A stretch of DNA of 64,000 nucleotides from Isoetes taiwanensis. Lineage: Eukaryota > Streptophyta > Lycopodiopsida > Isoetales > Isoetaceae. Shown piece by piece: positions 31,716 to 42,976 of this stretch; position 1 is the stretch's first letter; the number at the start of each line of letters is the position of its first letter. The stretch spans positions 28,101,768-28,165,767 of the forward strand of contig JAJEKV010000001.1 of NCBI GenBank assembly GCA_021234155.1. The letters are read 5' to 3'. The notes under the pieces are model-generated. The model was not told where the DNA came from. It ran no database searches and worked only from the letters and a program-made list of their open reading frames with translations. The position numbers and the translations under genes are program-made.

Positions 31716-32930
31716 TCGAAAACAGTGAAGTACCAAAGAATTTGAGTAGCAGTCAAGAAAGGAGATTTAAGGACAAATGCAAGAAGTTCAGACTTATTGA
31801 AAATGTACTGTGCAAGATTGACAAGGAAGGAGTTTTATTGAGGTGTGTAGATGAAGAAGAGGCCAAAATGATAATTGAAGCATGCCATAAAGGAATATGT
31901 GGAGGACATTTTGCTTTTGACACAACTGCAAAGAAAATATTGAGGTCAGGATATTTTTGGCCTACTCTTTTCAAGGATTGTTATAATGCCATAAAATGTT
32001 GTCATAAATGCCAGATCTTTGGTAGGAAAACTCTGCAACCAGCTTCTCTCACAGCCATAACATCGCCTGGACCTTTTCAAACATGGGGGTTAGACTTTAT
32101 AGGCGCAATAGATCCACCCTCTTCAGCTCAACATCAATTTATACTTGTGGCCACAACTTATTTTACCAAATGGGTTGAGGCAGTTCCTTTGAGAGAATCA
32201 AATGCCCATGCTACTGCAAGATTCCTCCATGAGACCATTTGTGCCAGATTTGGAATTCCCTTCAAAATCATCTATGACAGGGGAAGCCAGTTTATCAATC
32301 ATACAATTACACTCTTGTTGGCCACTCTGAAACTCAAGCACACTAAAAGCTCATCTTACTATCCTCAAGGCAATGGTCAAGCAGAATCAACTAATAAAGT
32401 TCTCAAGTCCATTCTAAAAAAAACCATCAGTGTGTCAAAGAAAGATTGGCACTTAAAACTCCATGATGCACTTTGGGCATACAGGACTACCATTAAAGCA
32501 TCTACAAGGCATACTCCTTTCAGCTTGGTCTATGGCATAGAGTCAGTAGTGCCTATTGAATTGGAACTTCCTTCCCTTAGGTTGGCGTATCAAATAAATT
32601 TAGAAATGGATGAGGCATTGGCATTGAAGGAAAGATTTGTAAGGTTGATGCTTGAAGAGCATAGATGTGATGATGAAAAAGGCCAAGGACATTGCAGCTT
32701 TCAAAGCAACTCATAAACTCCAAGGGATTCTAAAAACAGGTGAATTGGTGTTGAAGTGGAACAAGGCAAGGGAGGAAATAGCATCCAAGTTTGAGAATCT
32801 TTGGGAAGGGCCTTTGAGGTAATTGGTACAGCAGGTAAAGATTCTTACTGGCTGAGAGACATTTCTGATGGCAGAGAGTTGCTGAACCCTATCAACATTT
32901 TGCACTTAACAAGGTATTGGCAACAACATG
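31716..32930 (+). CDS. Integrase of the large gypsy element
   Basis: The frame open to 32716 starts by reading through the end of the nested LTR; the true sequence resumes at about 31716. It has the zinc-binding region (CHKGICGGHFAFDTTAKKIL, YFWPTLFKDC, CCHKC). The catalytic core follows with GLDFIGAI (Asp), IYDRGSQFINH (Asp) and YYPQGNGQAESTNK (Glu), then WAYRTTIKASTRHTPFSLVYG. The C-terminal part (TGELVLKWNKAREE, ENLWEGPFEV) is in another frame from about 32700, so a frameshift is present. D-D-E is intact. Confidence 0.85.
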
Positions 32931-33698
32931 TTGCCCTGAGTTTGTTCAGTTAAAAGCATTTAAGAATTTGTAGGTAGGATTAGTTAAGATACCACAGAGA
33001 GAAGTAAGAGTAGAATAAAGAGGAAAACACAAAAAAAAAGGGAAAACAGAGAGAAAAAGCAAGAAAATATTGAGTCAATTCTAGTTGTTGAATTTTACTT
33101 TTTAAGCTTATAGATTTTGTATTTTTCAAGATCATTCTAGTGTTGCAAGGGTAGTTGTCTGTGCATATTCTGATCAAGTTAAGGACAAAATCAAGTGCTA
33201 ATCTTGGATGCCATGCAGGAACATCTGAATATCATAGCCATACATCTCATCTTCCACTCACTGCACTACACTTCATCACTCAAAGTTGCTGCCATTTCTC
33301 CCACAACAGCAACTCATCTGAGCTAACAGACTTTATTTCCACATGCAGATGCATCCTAATATCTTCATTCCTTACTCATCTGCTCAAGTGTTGACCTTAC
33401 TACACCTAAAACTCTCCACATTTCCATAAAATCCACAAACTGCTGTCATATTTCCATCCAACAGTTCTCTTCTCCTAAATTTATTTGTCATGCAGGTTCA
33501 CTTGAAAAGTCACCTCCATATACATATTCATAGCATACTGAGCATCATTTGCCATCTTTGTTTCCTCCAAATCCATTTGCAGGTTCATCAAGTTGCCAAG
33601 CACATTGTCACATTGGCAACTAACTGGAGTCTTACCATGAGTTTCAAGCAGCAAGTAAAAGGGATGGCAGACCAGCCTATTCTTTTAGTTTGGCATAA
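32931..33698 (+). other. 3' untranslated region of the gypsy element
   Basis: About 770 bp without a domain. It has a purine-rich stretch near 32995-33070 and then a C/A-rich segment. The purine tract expected directly before the LTR is poor. GTAAAAGGGATGG at about 33655 is the closest candidate, about 35 bp away. Confidence 0.5.
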
Positions 33699-36600
33699 TG
33701 CTGCCATGCTATGGCAGCATGGAAGAGCAAGACACATTTTGAAGACTAATCCTTACACTTTGATCTGAATTTCAAGGCACAAGAAGAATGCCTTATTGGC
33801 ATACATTGAAGGCTTGAAGAGCAAGGTGAGGACAATGGACTCAGGTCACACAAGAGAGGCAAAAGGAGAATCAAGCAAAAAAGAAGAAGACCCTTAGAAG
33901 ATCTCTTGGTATGTGATCATTTGAGTTCTTGGCATCTTTGTGCACTTTGATTCCCATTCCACATCTCCAATGCTTTCTACCATCATGAAATACCCATGAG
34001 ATCTTGAATTCCATGCCTACAATTCATTTCCAAGTCAAATTTGGCTTTGAAGATTTTTTCTAGTCAAAACTACACTTTCAAGAACCATTCACATGCCACA
34101 TACTTATCATACCACTTCCACATCATTCAAAGTTCCAAAACCTCACTTGACTTGGTCATACATGTGGTCAAAGGTCAACATTCCATCCATCAAAGTCAAA
34201 GATAAGGGAAGATCATAAGATCCCTAAGGGAAGCATTCAAAAGGCAAGTTTGCCTAAGCAAATGCCAATGATTTGCATTTTTACGAAAATTGACCCATGG
34301 AAGGTACATTGGAAGTGCGAAGTCATCACACACATCACCTCTCTTGTCATGCCATGTCATACCTTTATCTCCATGATCACATTTCAGATATCTGGGAGCA
34401 CGTGGCGGGGAGTATTCCGCTACACATACCTATAGTCCCTCAGGATGATGTGGTGGTGCAGGTTTGGAAGGTTCATCCGGATGTTGTGTCTTCTTGCTTT
34501 GTGCGGTCTTCTTATCGGGTCTTGGCTATTCATGACACACTTGCCCCCTTCGTGCAAGTGGTCTCTGCGAGCTCCGGGTTCTCGATGGCGCTTCGGTTTG
34601 GGCGTGGACATGGAGCTCACTTCCCCACCGAAGGTTAGGGCGCCGGCGTGGCGGTGGTGTGCACCGGCCATCGTGGTGAATGCCCTTGTGAGTCGGTTTA
34701 GGCGGGTGTGAGCCCTCTACGCCCTTGTTGTGGCCTTCATCGTTGAGACCGTGGAGCATTATGCGGTTTTATGCCCTCACTTGCGGTGCTGCCCGGGATT
34801 GGGTTAGGGCTCTGCTTTGTGAGATTGACTAGCCGCCAGATTCTTTGCTTCATGTGTATCCTCGGTGCTTGGCGGCTCTTGCGGCGCCAAGCCTTGCATC
34901 CGTGTGTGCTTGGTTGGTGTGGCTGATTTGGAAGCGGCGGCGGTTGTGGATCTTCGGGGGATTCAGCACTGCGCCTCTCTCGATTCCTCGACTTCGGTAC
35001 AAGCTATTTCAAAGCTTTACGGTGTTCCCGGAGTAGTAGAAGCGGAAGTTTGCCATTTGGGGGGACTTCTTGGGTGTTGTAGATGGTGATGGTCGGTTTG
35101 TACAATGCGGTGGGAGTTGCGGTTTTTCGTTTTTGTTGTGGAGTGTCGAGGTATCGCTGTCTCTTTGGGGCAGTTCTCCTTCCTCCTCACTTGCTTTGTA
35201 ACATTACCATTCTTTTAATATATTGATGACACAGTTCTTCAAAAAAAAAAAAGTACATCCATAAGATGACACATCACCTTGCCACATCATCATTAGCACC
35301 TCCACAACACCATCCACGTCACACACATCATGTTCACATCACTTGAGGTTTTGACTAGAAAGATTTTTCTAAGCCAAGTTGATTGACACGTCACCATCCT
35401 TATGTGCCATGTCATCCCTACTTTGCCTTGTCATCATTCTCACATGCCACATCACCTCCCTTTTGAGCCATTTTAAAGCCAAAATTAAAAATGCTCAATT
35501 GCAAAAAAAGATTCCAGAATCTTCTAGAGCATGAGAAAAGATTCCCATTGGAAAAAAAAAATTTGAAAAATTCATTTATTTTGGCCCCTATATTTGCCTT
35601 CTTGGGAACGTGCCATAGTCCATGGGGTAAAAAAAAAAAAATTCCTATCTACCCTCCCCCCCCCCCCAAAAGCCTATTTTTTCTTCCCAGCCAATCTCCC
35701 CATGCCGCGTAGAACATCCTGGCGTGTGGGGCAGTGGAGGTACCGAATCCCACGTAGATATTGCACGCAATAATTATAAATTAAGGTTTTGTTTTTCCTC
35801 ATATACCTTGAGCTGCCAGGTCTAAATTTGCCTGTGGGATATATCGTCGAAAATTATCAAGAACCCTAAACCTGTGAACGCCAAGATCCGGTCGATTCGG
35901 CCAAACCAATTGTGCAATCATGCCCCAAACCTGCCAAATAGCCTTGTTTAATGCCAAGAACATGTCTGGGAAACAAAAAGACAGAGAATTGAATGGAATT
36001 GATCAAGAATGCAACAGAACAGGGGATCTACAAAAGGGGCTTTTCAGCAGAAGGAAAATTCGAGGGCTTTAAGGCGAAGAAGCGATTGTTTGCTTTGAAG
36101 AAGGACCGGCTTGCTTGATTGAAGCTTGATTCTGACCTCCACACTTGATTTACAACTCGGATTATTGACTAAATTATCCGAGTTGATTGATTGTTTACCT
36201 ATTTGATCCTGTGCCCAAGACTCAGAGCTTGGGATTCATGTTACTTGCCTTTGTGTACCTGATTCAGTTGAAAATCCGACCCTTGTTGTTGAATTCTTAG
36301 TGCTGCATATTGATCTACTCTAAAAAAGCAATTATTGACAGAATTTGTCTACTGCATTCCATCCTAATAGTGTGACGTGATTTGCACGACATCTGGACAT
36401 GCTCTACACAAGTATTTATTAATCCCTTGATTGCCCGAACCATCAACACAAGTCATTGAGTTATTAGTTTAAATTCGCCATAGCAGAGGTCAGCATAGGA
36501 CCATATAGCAATGCATAAAAATCCCTAGAATATTTAAGTCATTGCCTCATGCAGGATTATTGCACAAATGATGGAATTTGTACGCATTCCTTCCATAAGT

Positions 36601-37107
36601 AAATTCGTTTTCACATCTGTTCATGATTTGTAGCAGTCAGCCAAAGAAAATTCAAAAAGGAAAAGATCTTGACTTCTATTTGCCAAGAGCATCAAGGCCT
36701 GTTGAGTGCAGACTTTTTCAGAATAGGCAAGATTTTCAAAACTCCAAAAACAAGTCTCAATAGCGAGATCATAAATCGAGCTCTCTGCCAGGGATATTGA
36801 CCAAAAATAGACTTGGACAGGAACAACTATTTGATCCATCTAGCCTTGTCAAATCCTCTCAGACTTTTATAACAAGTTAATTATAGGTCTTGAGCAGCTA
36901 TGCAAGCAAGAACCACAAGCAAAGCTCAAATGGTGTGCATTTGGCAAGCTCTTCCCTGAGACAGACTTTTTATCCTTTAGGGAAAGCCGTGTCAGATAAT
37001 TTCCTGAGCATTGTCCCTGGAATTTTAGCATTCAGATTGGTTGCCTTAAGCAACCTGGAGGTTCTAAACCACTGAGGTTGAAGGTTTTGCCAGGAACACC
37101 TTCAACA
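33699..37107 (+). repeat. 3' LTR of the gypsy element, with LINE insertion
   Basis: It matches 22011-24558 closely (a few per cent difference by eye) apart from the LINE at about 34390-35252 and small indels in A/T/C runs near 35620-35665. Ends TTCAACA at 37107, then ATGAG. Confidence 0.9.
34390..35252 (+). mobile_element. 5'-truncated LINE (L1-like 3' end) with poly(A)
   Basis: About 863 GC-richer bases ending TTCTTC followed by 12 A, absent from the other LTR copies. Translated in pieces it resembles the end of plant L1 ORF2: VVRSSYRVLA-like, SPPKVRAPAWR (the P-P-K-V-R-x-F-A-W-R motif) and ASVCAWLVWLIWKRRR. Frames are broken. About 15 bp of target (TTTTGTTAAAAAATT in the other copies) is missing, and no target duplication is evident. 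Confidence 0.75.
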
Positions 37108-37112
37108 ATGAG

Positions 37113-37677
37113 TGAGGGGCCAAAAGGTACATTAGGTTTCTCAGCTCTTCGCTGATCATCTATTGTGGCCTTTCTACCCCAAATCCATATTCAGCTAAAT
37201 AAGAACACCAACCAGATACAAGTATATCTTACTTTCTAAGAATTTAAATTCAATGCATGCAGTAATTAGAACTTTGAATACTTAGTGCATTGTAAACAAA
37301 GTGTGATATAATTAGAAGCTTTAGATGCATCAGAATAAGATTCAGCATCAGTTATACACCACCAAGCACATGTCCATAGTATCTTATCTTACAGCAGCCT
37401 TGTGCTAGAAGACTCACTTAGCATTTAGGATTGAGATGCACAGAAGCTTGCCTCTCCTGCCCCTCAGATCCAACTGCTATTGATGATATCGAACTCTTAG
37501 GAGAAGAAGGGGCACCTTACGAGCCAGTTTGTGGGCATCTTGAACACTAATCTTTGAAGAATCTAGAGCATATTCCCTTCCACCTGTGCAATGTACCTCA
37601 TTAGGATTACCAGAGGAGCACTTGGAAGGACTACGAGTTGTTTTTGCCATCTCCACTGAAAGGGGCCGAGACTTCAA
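37113..37677 (-). pseudogene. Upstream part of the host gene interrupted by the gypsy element
   Basis: Next to the element the minus strand reads RKATIDDQRRAEKPNVPFGP and continues in frame, after the TSD, into LITIVLLMLCCLAA at 22005-21963. That would be one exon with a membrane-spanning segment. A further upstream open block at 37677-37477 (MAKTTRSPSKCSSGNPNE, then KISVQDAHKLARK) could be the first exon, with donors at GCTC|GTAAGG or CGTAAG|GTGCC. Neither donor joins the next block in frame, so an exon may be missing. I do not recognise the protein. Confidence 0.4.
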
Positions 37678-37974
37678 TGCTCAACAGTCCCCCACAAAAG
37701 AGCAAATTCTGATAAATTTAAGCACTGCTGAAAAGAGCACTCCACGAGCTTTCCAAAGAGCCAAACAAGCCTAAAACGGCTACCAAACGCAAGAGTTATG
37801 ACGAAAACAAAGTTGCAGCCAAACCGTAACACTGCAATAAAGGGCCAGAGCTGTCAAGCGATTTTTCGCTGGAAAAACAGTCTAATCATCATATAAACCA
37901 CATATCAATGGATAGGGTACGCAATGAACGAGCTTTTCAACGAAAGTTATGTGCAAACGAACGGGGCTGAAACC
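37678..37974. other. No gene recognised; possible promoter side of the host fragment
   Basis: About 300 bp without coding signal. If the minus-strand fragment at 37477-37677 is a first exon, its promoter would lie here. No clear TATA box. Confidence 0.35.
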
Positions 37975-38128
37975 CTAGGCACAATCACCAGCGCCCTCGG
38001 CTTCAGTCAGAGGTTGAGGAAGCCACCACCATGGCAGGGAAGCGCAGGCCGCTCTTGCGCAGCGACGGCCGGACCGCGTTCGGGTTCTTGAGTATGATCC
38101 GAGGCGGCAAGCCCAGCTCTGGAGCCCG

Positions 38129-38626
38129 GTGTCTTTGGGGCTCGAGCGCGCCCTCGCTACTCGAGCACGGAGCTCCGGGGGTTCGGGGCAGCCATCCATA
38201 GACGGGGCCGGGGTCTCCCTACAGGGGTTCATAGTCACCTGCAGTCTTGCGGGCCGGGAGATGGCCAGCGGCGGCAGGCCACGCAAGAGCCGTGCTCCCA
38301 ACTTCCGAGGGCGAGGGGCGCAAAATTCGGAACCAGCTACCCCTGCAACAGCCTCCATCCATGCCGCAGCGGGGACCACGCCGCTGCCCCGCCCTCAAGC
38401 CACCCCATCCCATCCCACCACCACCACACCCGGCCACGGGCCCTCCCCACAACTCGCAGCCATGAAACTCCAAGAGCGCAGACGGAGAGGCCACAATCTG
38501 GTAGTCCGAGGCATGCCACAAGAGGAGGGGAGAGTCACAAGCCCACAACATCCGAACACACATTCTCGATCGGATGACATTCCGCGAGTGCGTGATGCCA
38601 TATTGCGCCCGGGGCAAGATCTTTGA
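38129..38626 (+). pseudogene. LINE ORF1-like frame
   Basis: 165 codons open. The first part is Gly/Ser/Ala-rich and probably not meaningful. The later part, AAMKLQERRRRGHNLVVRGM followed by PQEEGR and RVRDAILR, fits the RNA-binding part of L1-type ORF1 proteins (R-R-x-N-L-V-V-R-G-L-P-E). The frame then breaks, so it cannot be complete. Confidence 0.4.
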
Positions 38627-38989
38627 AGGGGACATCCACATGCGTGGACCGGGACCTCACACACTGCCCAGCAAAGGCACGCAGGCAGGGGAGCTTGTCG
38701 GGTCGGAGGCATTAAGCCACCAAGGGGGTGCCGCAGATTGGTTCGAGGCGGGGATGCACATTTTCCGCCACCCTTCTTTGCTGCGGACCCGCCGCCCCAA
38801 CCGCAACTGAGCGTGGCCACCTTCTGCTTCTCCTACCCACCCCCCCCTTCTCCTGCTCCTACTCCTGCTCCCTCCACGACCCACGCCATCTCAGACCACA
38901 TCTTTGCCCTCGGCTCCATCTACTTCTCCACTCGACCTCTGCTTCCCGTCCCTCCCCAGCGACTCGGTTTTGCGCATACCCGCGGTGGC

Positions 38990-41460
38990 GACAAAATAGG
39001 AATTGTGCCTCCGGGTGCTCTAATGGAATTGTCGAGGCTTCCCTTGGCAGAAGGGGGACAATCTCAACTCCGTGGCAGCCGATATGGATCTCATCTTTCT
39101 CATGGAGACATGGGAGCATCTTTGAGCCGCAGGCTACGTCTGGCGGGGTTACCAATATTTCTCGGTCTTCAATCACATGCGGAGACCCGAGGGGTCATGG
39201 TGGGGTTGCTTGCTACTACTGGACAATCTTGGCACATTCGGTTACCCTCCAGAAGACAGACAGACACAACCGGTACTTGTGGGTTCATGTGCATAATACC
39301 AGTAGCAACCCTCTTTTTGTGGCCGCCTGTTATTTCCCTCACGCCGAGAGCACCTTCTATCGCAGCCACTCCGATGCGGATAGGATGGACCCTTATGTCG
39401 ATCTATATGATGCCATACTGGCCGGCCAAGCGGTTGGGTATGGTCGTCCTTCTTAGGGATTTCAATGCACCGGACGGGGTAGAGCAGCCCATGAGACTTG
39501 ACCCCCTCGGGACGACGATGTCCTGCGGCCTTCGTCCCTTGAGAGGCAACCTCGCCACGCGAGGATCGGATGACAGCCTGGTCACTTTCGCTTTGGCGGA
39601 CAATTGCTCTGCTATGTGGTATTTTTGACTTGATAATTTGCAATGGCTCATCCGCGGTGGCCGCTTCGCAAGTGCACATGCATGCCAGGACAATCGGGGG
39701 GAGGGTCTAGTGTGGTGGACTATGTGCTCATAGTTGCGCAAGATATGCATCTCATCAGTCGTTTTTGGGTGGGCACCGATAGTTGGGATGAGGAGGTCGA
39801 CTCAGTTCACCTCCCACTTTATTTGGACATGGTTTGGCAAGCTGCCAGAACCCCCACTATGCCAGCTCCTCGCCATCCTCGATTCTACCAGATTATGAGC
39901 GTGCGAGAGGACTACGCCGAGATGCTCATGGGCCTGCCAAATTCTTTCGGACCCCACACTAGAGCGGCAGATGAACCGGTTGACTTCGCTATTACGGGAT
40001 CGTATGGACCAGTGCTTTAAGCGGACCCCGCGTCGCCGCTCAGGGACAACAACATTTCCATGTAACCGATGGTTTGATGCGGAGTGTGAAGAACGCAAGT
40101 GCCAGCTCCGTCACATTCTGGATCCAGGTACCCGCTTGCAGGCCACCGCACGCATCGCCCATCCGGAAGGAGACAAAGGCGCGGTACCTTGCCGTGCATC
40201 GGGGGAGATGTTCGGCTTCTTGGACACTCATCCTCGAACCTTTTGGCGCAGAGTGCTTGAAGGCCAGCCCGACCCTCGGGGGACATCACACCCGGCGGTG
40301 GGAGCGGTACTTGTAGCAGCTCTATGACCCACCGAGGGGGCCAGCGTGCGCCTATACCTCCCGGGGGATGGCCCCCATTGGTTCTCGCGGAGGAGGATGT
40401 TGTGGAGGGCTGCGCAACGGCCGGCTAATGGGAAGGCGGTGACCTCGATGGTATCGCAGGCGAGTTACTCAACCGGGTGCCAATCCTCACTACCCTGTTC
40501 AACGAGCATTGCGGGGAAGGTTTCCCTCGACAATGGACCACAAGCGGGGTTGTCCCCATTCACAAGGCACCTTTGTCGGCCAATTCACGGACGATCATGG
40601 TCGGGTTCGATTATTTGCCAAACCGTTGGGTCGGCATTCTCGAGCAATAGTTGACCGGTGGGCGGCGGCCGGATGTCGCGAGCCCTCACACAAGCGGGCT
40701 TTAGACCCAGCCACTCAACGATTGACCATATCTTTACACCTGCGGGCACTTGATTGAAGACAATTTGGAACCATCGGCGGGACTTGTATTCTTTGCTTTG
40801 TGGACTTCGCGAAGGCTTTTGATCTGGTCCCCCTGAAAAGCTATGGGCTAGATCTAGCGTCAATCTGGCTGCCGCTGCACGTGCGAGTAATGCCATATAC
40901 GGGTTGTATGAGAGTTGTTTTGGCGGGGATGCACCGACGGTCCAAGCATTCACCCGGTAGTATCGGAGTCCAGCGGGGCTGCCCCCTCTCACCAACACTT
41001 TTGGCCTCTACATTGATCGGTTAGAGCCCCGGCTTACTGAGCATGGGGATGGCATACAGCTTTTTGCACGCGGTCATCCGCCACTCATCTATCGCGGGCG
41101 ATATTGACCTTCGGCCCACACCCCCCGAAGCTATCGCGATCTCATCCGGATGCCCTAGACACATTACACCTCAGGCTACGCATTACGCGTGAATTTGGCC
41201 AAGACCGGGGTGGTTCTCATATCCTCTTCACGCCACCCCGCCTCCTGCACTCACATATCGGGGACAGCTGTGGAGGTCACGCCCACCTACAAGTACCTAG
41301 GGGGTGGAGTTCCCCTCCTGCAGCTCTGTTGGGGGCGTCCATCCGCTTATGGGTGACAGCCAGACCGAAAGCGCTTTATGCCATGCGTAACAACGATCAC
41401 CGGCAGAGCTCTATGATTGGGGCCATCGGTCACATCCTGTTTTAGGGCCGGGTCGAACTG
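38990..41460 (+). pseudogene. LINE ORF2 (endonuclease-RT), frameshifted
   Basis: Endonuclease and RT motifs appear in order but in at least four frames. HGGVACYYW and YFPHAESTFY belong to the APE-type endonuclease, and LRDFNAP corresponds to its GDFNA motif with Gly changed to Arg. VDFAKAFDLVP and GCPLSPTL are RT motifs 3 and 4. The catalytic Y/FADD box falls in the damaged stretch near 41040-41110 (DIDL-like in the second copy). Comparison with the second copy shows different indels in the two, so some breaks may be sequence errors. Confidence 0.6.
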
Positions 41461-42504
41461 TCCCTTCATGCAGGTGGTCGAGGTTTGGGGCCCTGTCGTC
41501 TCTTTGGCGACCTGGAATGACTTGGAGCAGTCGCGTGAAGGCATTTTTGGCCGCGGCACTTGGGGTGAAACCTTCAGTCCCCTATCGATTTACTTGCAGA
41601 AACTGGATTCTTGCCGCCGGTGGCAGCCCTTGATAGACACATCGTCTATTTTCGAGAAAGTGGTTAATATGGGTGATGCTCGACTCCCTTTTGGCTTCTG
41701 TTGTGGCAATGGGCCCTTGCCGCTCGGGGACTGTTGGAGGGAAGAGAGATCGCGGTTCGCCAGATGGAACGCGTCGCGAGAGCACAAAAGCGTCGCAGTG
41801 GACACCGAGGCCCGATCGTGACAGCCTGCGGGAGTATCTGGACGCTTGCTTCCTTGGCAAGCTCTGGGACCCCGACGCTCTAGAGCAGGTCAAAACAGCC
41901 CATTACAAGGAGCACATCAACCCCGTGTAAGCCCGAGGCCCGCAGCTCTACCTGCATTCCCAGCTGCCCCTGAAAAAGCGCAGACTCATTGCCTCTTCGC
42001 ACAGGTGCCCATCATCTTCGCATCGAGATGGGCAGGTGGATTAAGGAGCCCCGCCGGAGACGTGCTCTGTCGATCTTTGCCAAGCGGGTGCCATTGAGGA
42101 TGAGTCTCACACTTTCCGTTTGCCCAAAGATTCAGTCAGATCCAGGCCAGATACGCTCCCTTAGTACGGCCGGACTTGCCCCTACATTTGCTGATGAACA
42201 CACCGTCAGTACGTGCTCTGGGGTCATACATTCAGGAGGTACTGGATCTGTGAGCTCACCTTTGCCCCCGCCTGGCTGCCCGTTGATCAAGCACTACGGG
42301 TGCGGTGCATGATTGTATATATTTGTGTGTTTTTGCATTTTGTATATTGGAACAGTTTGTCAGCAGGCTGATTGCTGTCATGGTTTTTCCCTCGAAAACC
42401 CTTCGGGGTGGGGGTTTTTTAATCCGGGTAGTAATCCACTTGCTGCGCTTTTGTATTGGGTCCCATAGACCGATTGGTCTCCGTGGACGATAAAAATACC
42501 TTCC

Positions 42505-42530
42505 TCCCTCCCTCCCTTCCTTCCTTCAAC
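42505..42530 (+). repeat. CCCTCC/CTTCC microsatellite
   Basis: About 26 bp here against about 87 bp at 55592-55678 in the second unit, so the locus differs strongly in length between the two copies. Confidence 0.8.
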
Positions 42531-42618
42531 CAAACTAGTTGTCCAAAACAAAACAAATAGTAGTTGACTATGGCCAGTCGACATTCATCATCTACAAGCT
42601 CAACCAAAAAATTTAGAT

Positions 42619-42785
42619 GATTTCTCGATTTATACGTGCCATGTATGATTGGAGGCTCCTATGATTTTGAAGTATGAAATATGAGTTCGTCTAGTGTTTT
42701 GTTGGAATATCGAACTTCTATACGGCTTCGCCTAAGGGTTTAGAATATGAAATACGGGGGCTCAAACCTCTACCAAAATAATTCA
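42619..42785 (+). repeat. Direct repeat D, first copy
   Basis: About 165 bp containing GGCTCCTATGATTTTGAAGT and GGGGGCTCAAACCTCTACCA. It recurs at 49118-49290 with about 85 per cent identity by eye, and in unit 2 at about 55768-55935 and 62249-62420. Confidence 0.8.
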
Positions 42786-42829
42786 ATGTCATAATAAAGC
42801 TACTTTTATAACCAATGAGCTAAGATAAG

Positions 42830-42976
42830 TATGATTTATCTGCGTTTCGAGATAAGCAGATAAATCCGCTTCTTGAGGCTAGTTGATGTGGCCCCCTATA
42901 GTATTTAAGTGTGTTTCCTCCTCGTTTGTCTCTATCAGCCGTTTTTCGAGCCTCTCCTCCTTTGGTCGCTTATTCC
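42830..42976 (+). promoter_or_regulatory. Repeat R: hairpin, TATA-like box and pyrimidine-rich leader
   Basis: A perfect 11-bp inverted repeat, GATTTATCTGC (42833-42843) and GCAGATAAATC (42856-42866), is followed about 30 bp later by CCTATAGTATTTAAG (TATA-like, about 42895-42908). A pyrimidine-rich stretch follows (TTTCCTCCTCGTTTGTCTC). It looks like a core promoter with a 5' leader facing plus. It recurs at 47728-47877, 55977-56124 and 60859-61008. Confidence 0.5.

Larger units (their letters stand above)
22006..37112 (+). mobile_element. Full-length Ty3/gypsy element with TSD ATGAG
   Basis: The LTRs at 22011-24558 and 33699-37107 begin TGTTG/TGCTG and end CAACA. The 5-bp duplication ATGAG lies at 22006-22010 and 37108-37112. 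Order inside: gag, three zinc knuckles, protease, an extra RNase H domain, reverse transcriptase, the usual RNase H, a nested gag-only element, and integrase. It spans about 15.1 kb including about 3.08 kb of nested element and about 0.86 kb of LINE in the 3' LTR, so the original size was near 11.1 kb. Coding frames are broken in several places. LTR length and the dual RNase H suggest the non-chromovirus plant lineages (Athila/Tat relatives). Confidence 0.9.
37975..42618 (+). mobile_element. Decayed LINE with ORF1, endonuclease and RT
   Basis: Composition changes abruptly to GC-rich at 37975. An ORF1-like frame (38129-38626) carries MKLQERRRRGHNLVVRGMP, similar to L1-type ORF1 proteins. ORF2 pieces: APE endonuclease at about 39000-39480 (GHGGVACYYWTILAHSVTLQ, FVAACYFPHAESTFY, VLLRDFNAP), a linker, and reverse transcriptase at about 40700-41100 (CFVDFAKAFDLVPL, GVQRGCPLSPTL, then FGLYIDRLEP in the next frame). 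The 3' part contains a CCCTCC/CTTCC microsatellite at 42505-42530 and ends around 42618. Many frameshifts are present. The part from 39773 on recurs at 52882. Confidence 0.75.

Noticed and set aside
33490-33768. 92-codon open frame before the 3' LTR
   Set aside because: It runs across the LTR boundary at 33699 and has no domain.
37975-38820. Several long GC-rich open frames on both strands
   Set aside because: GC-rich sequence lacks stop codons by chance; only the RRRRGHNLVVRG block resembles a known LINE protein.
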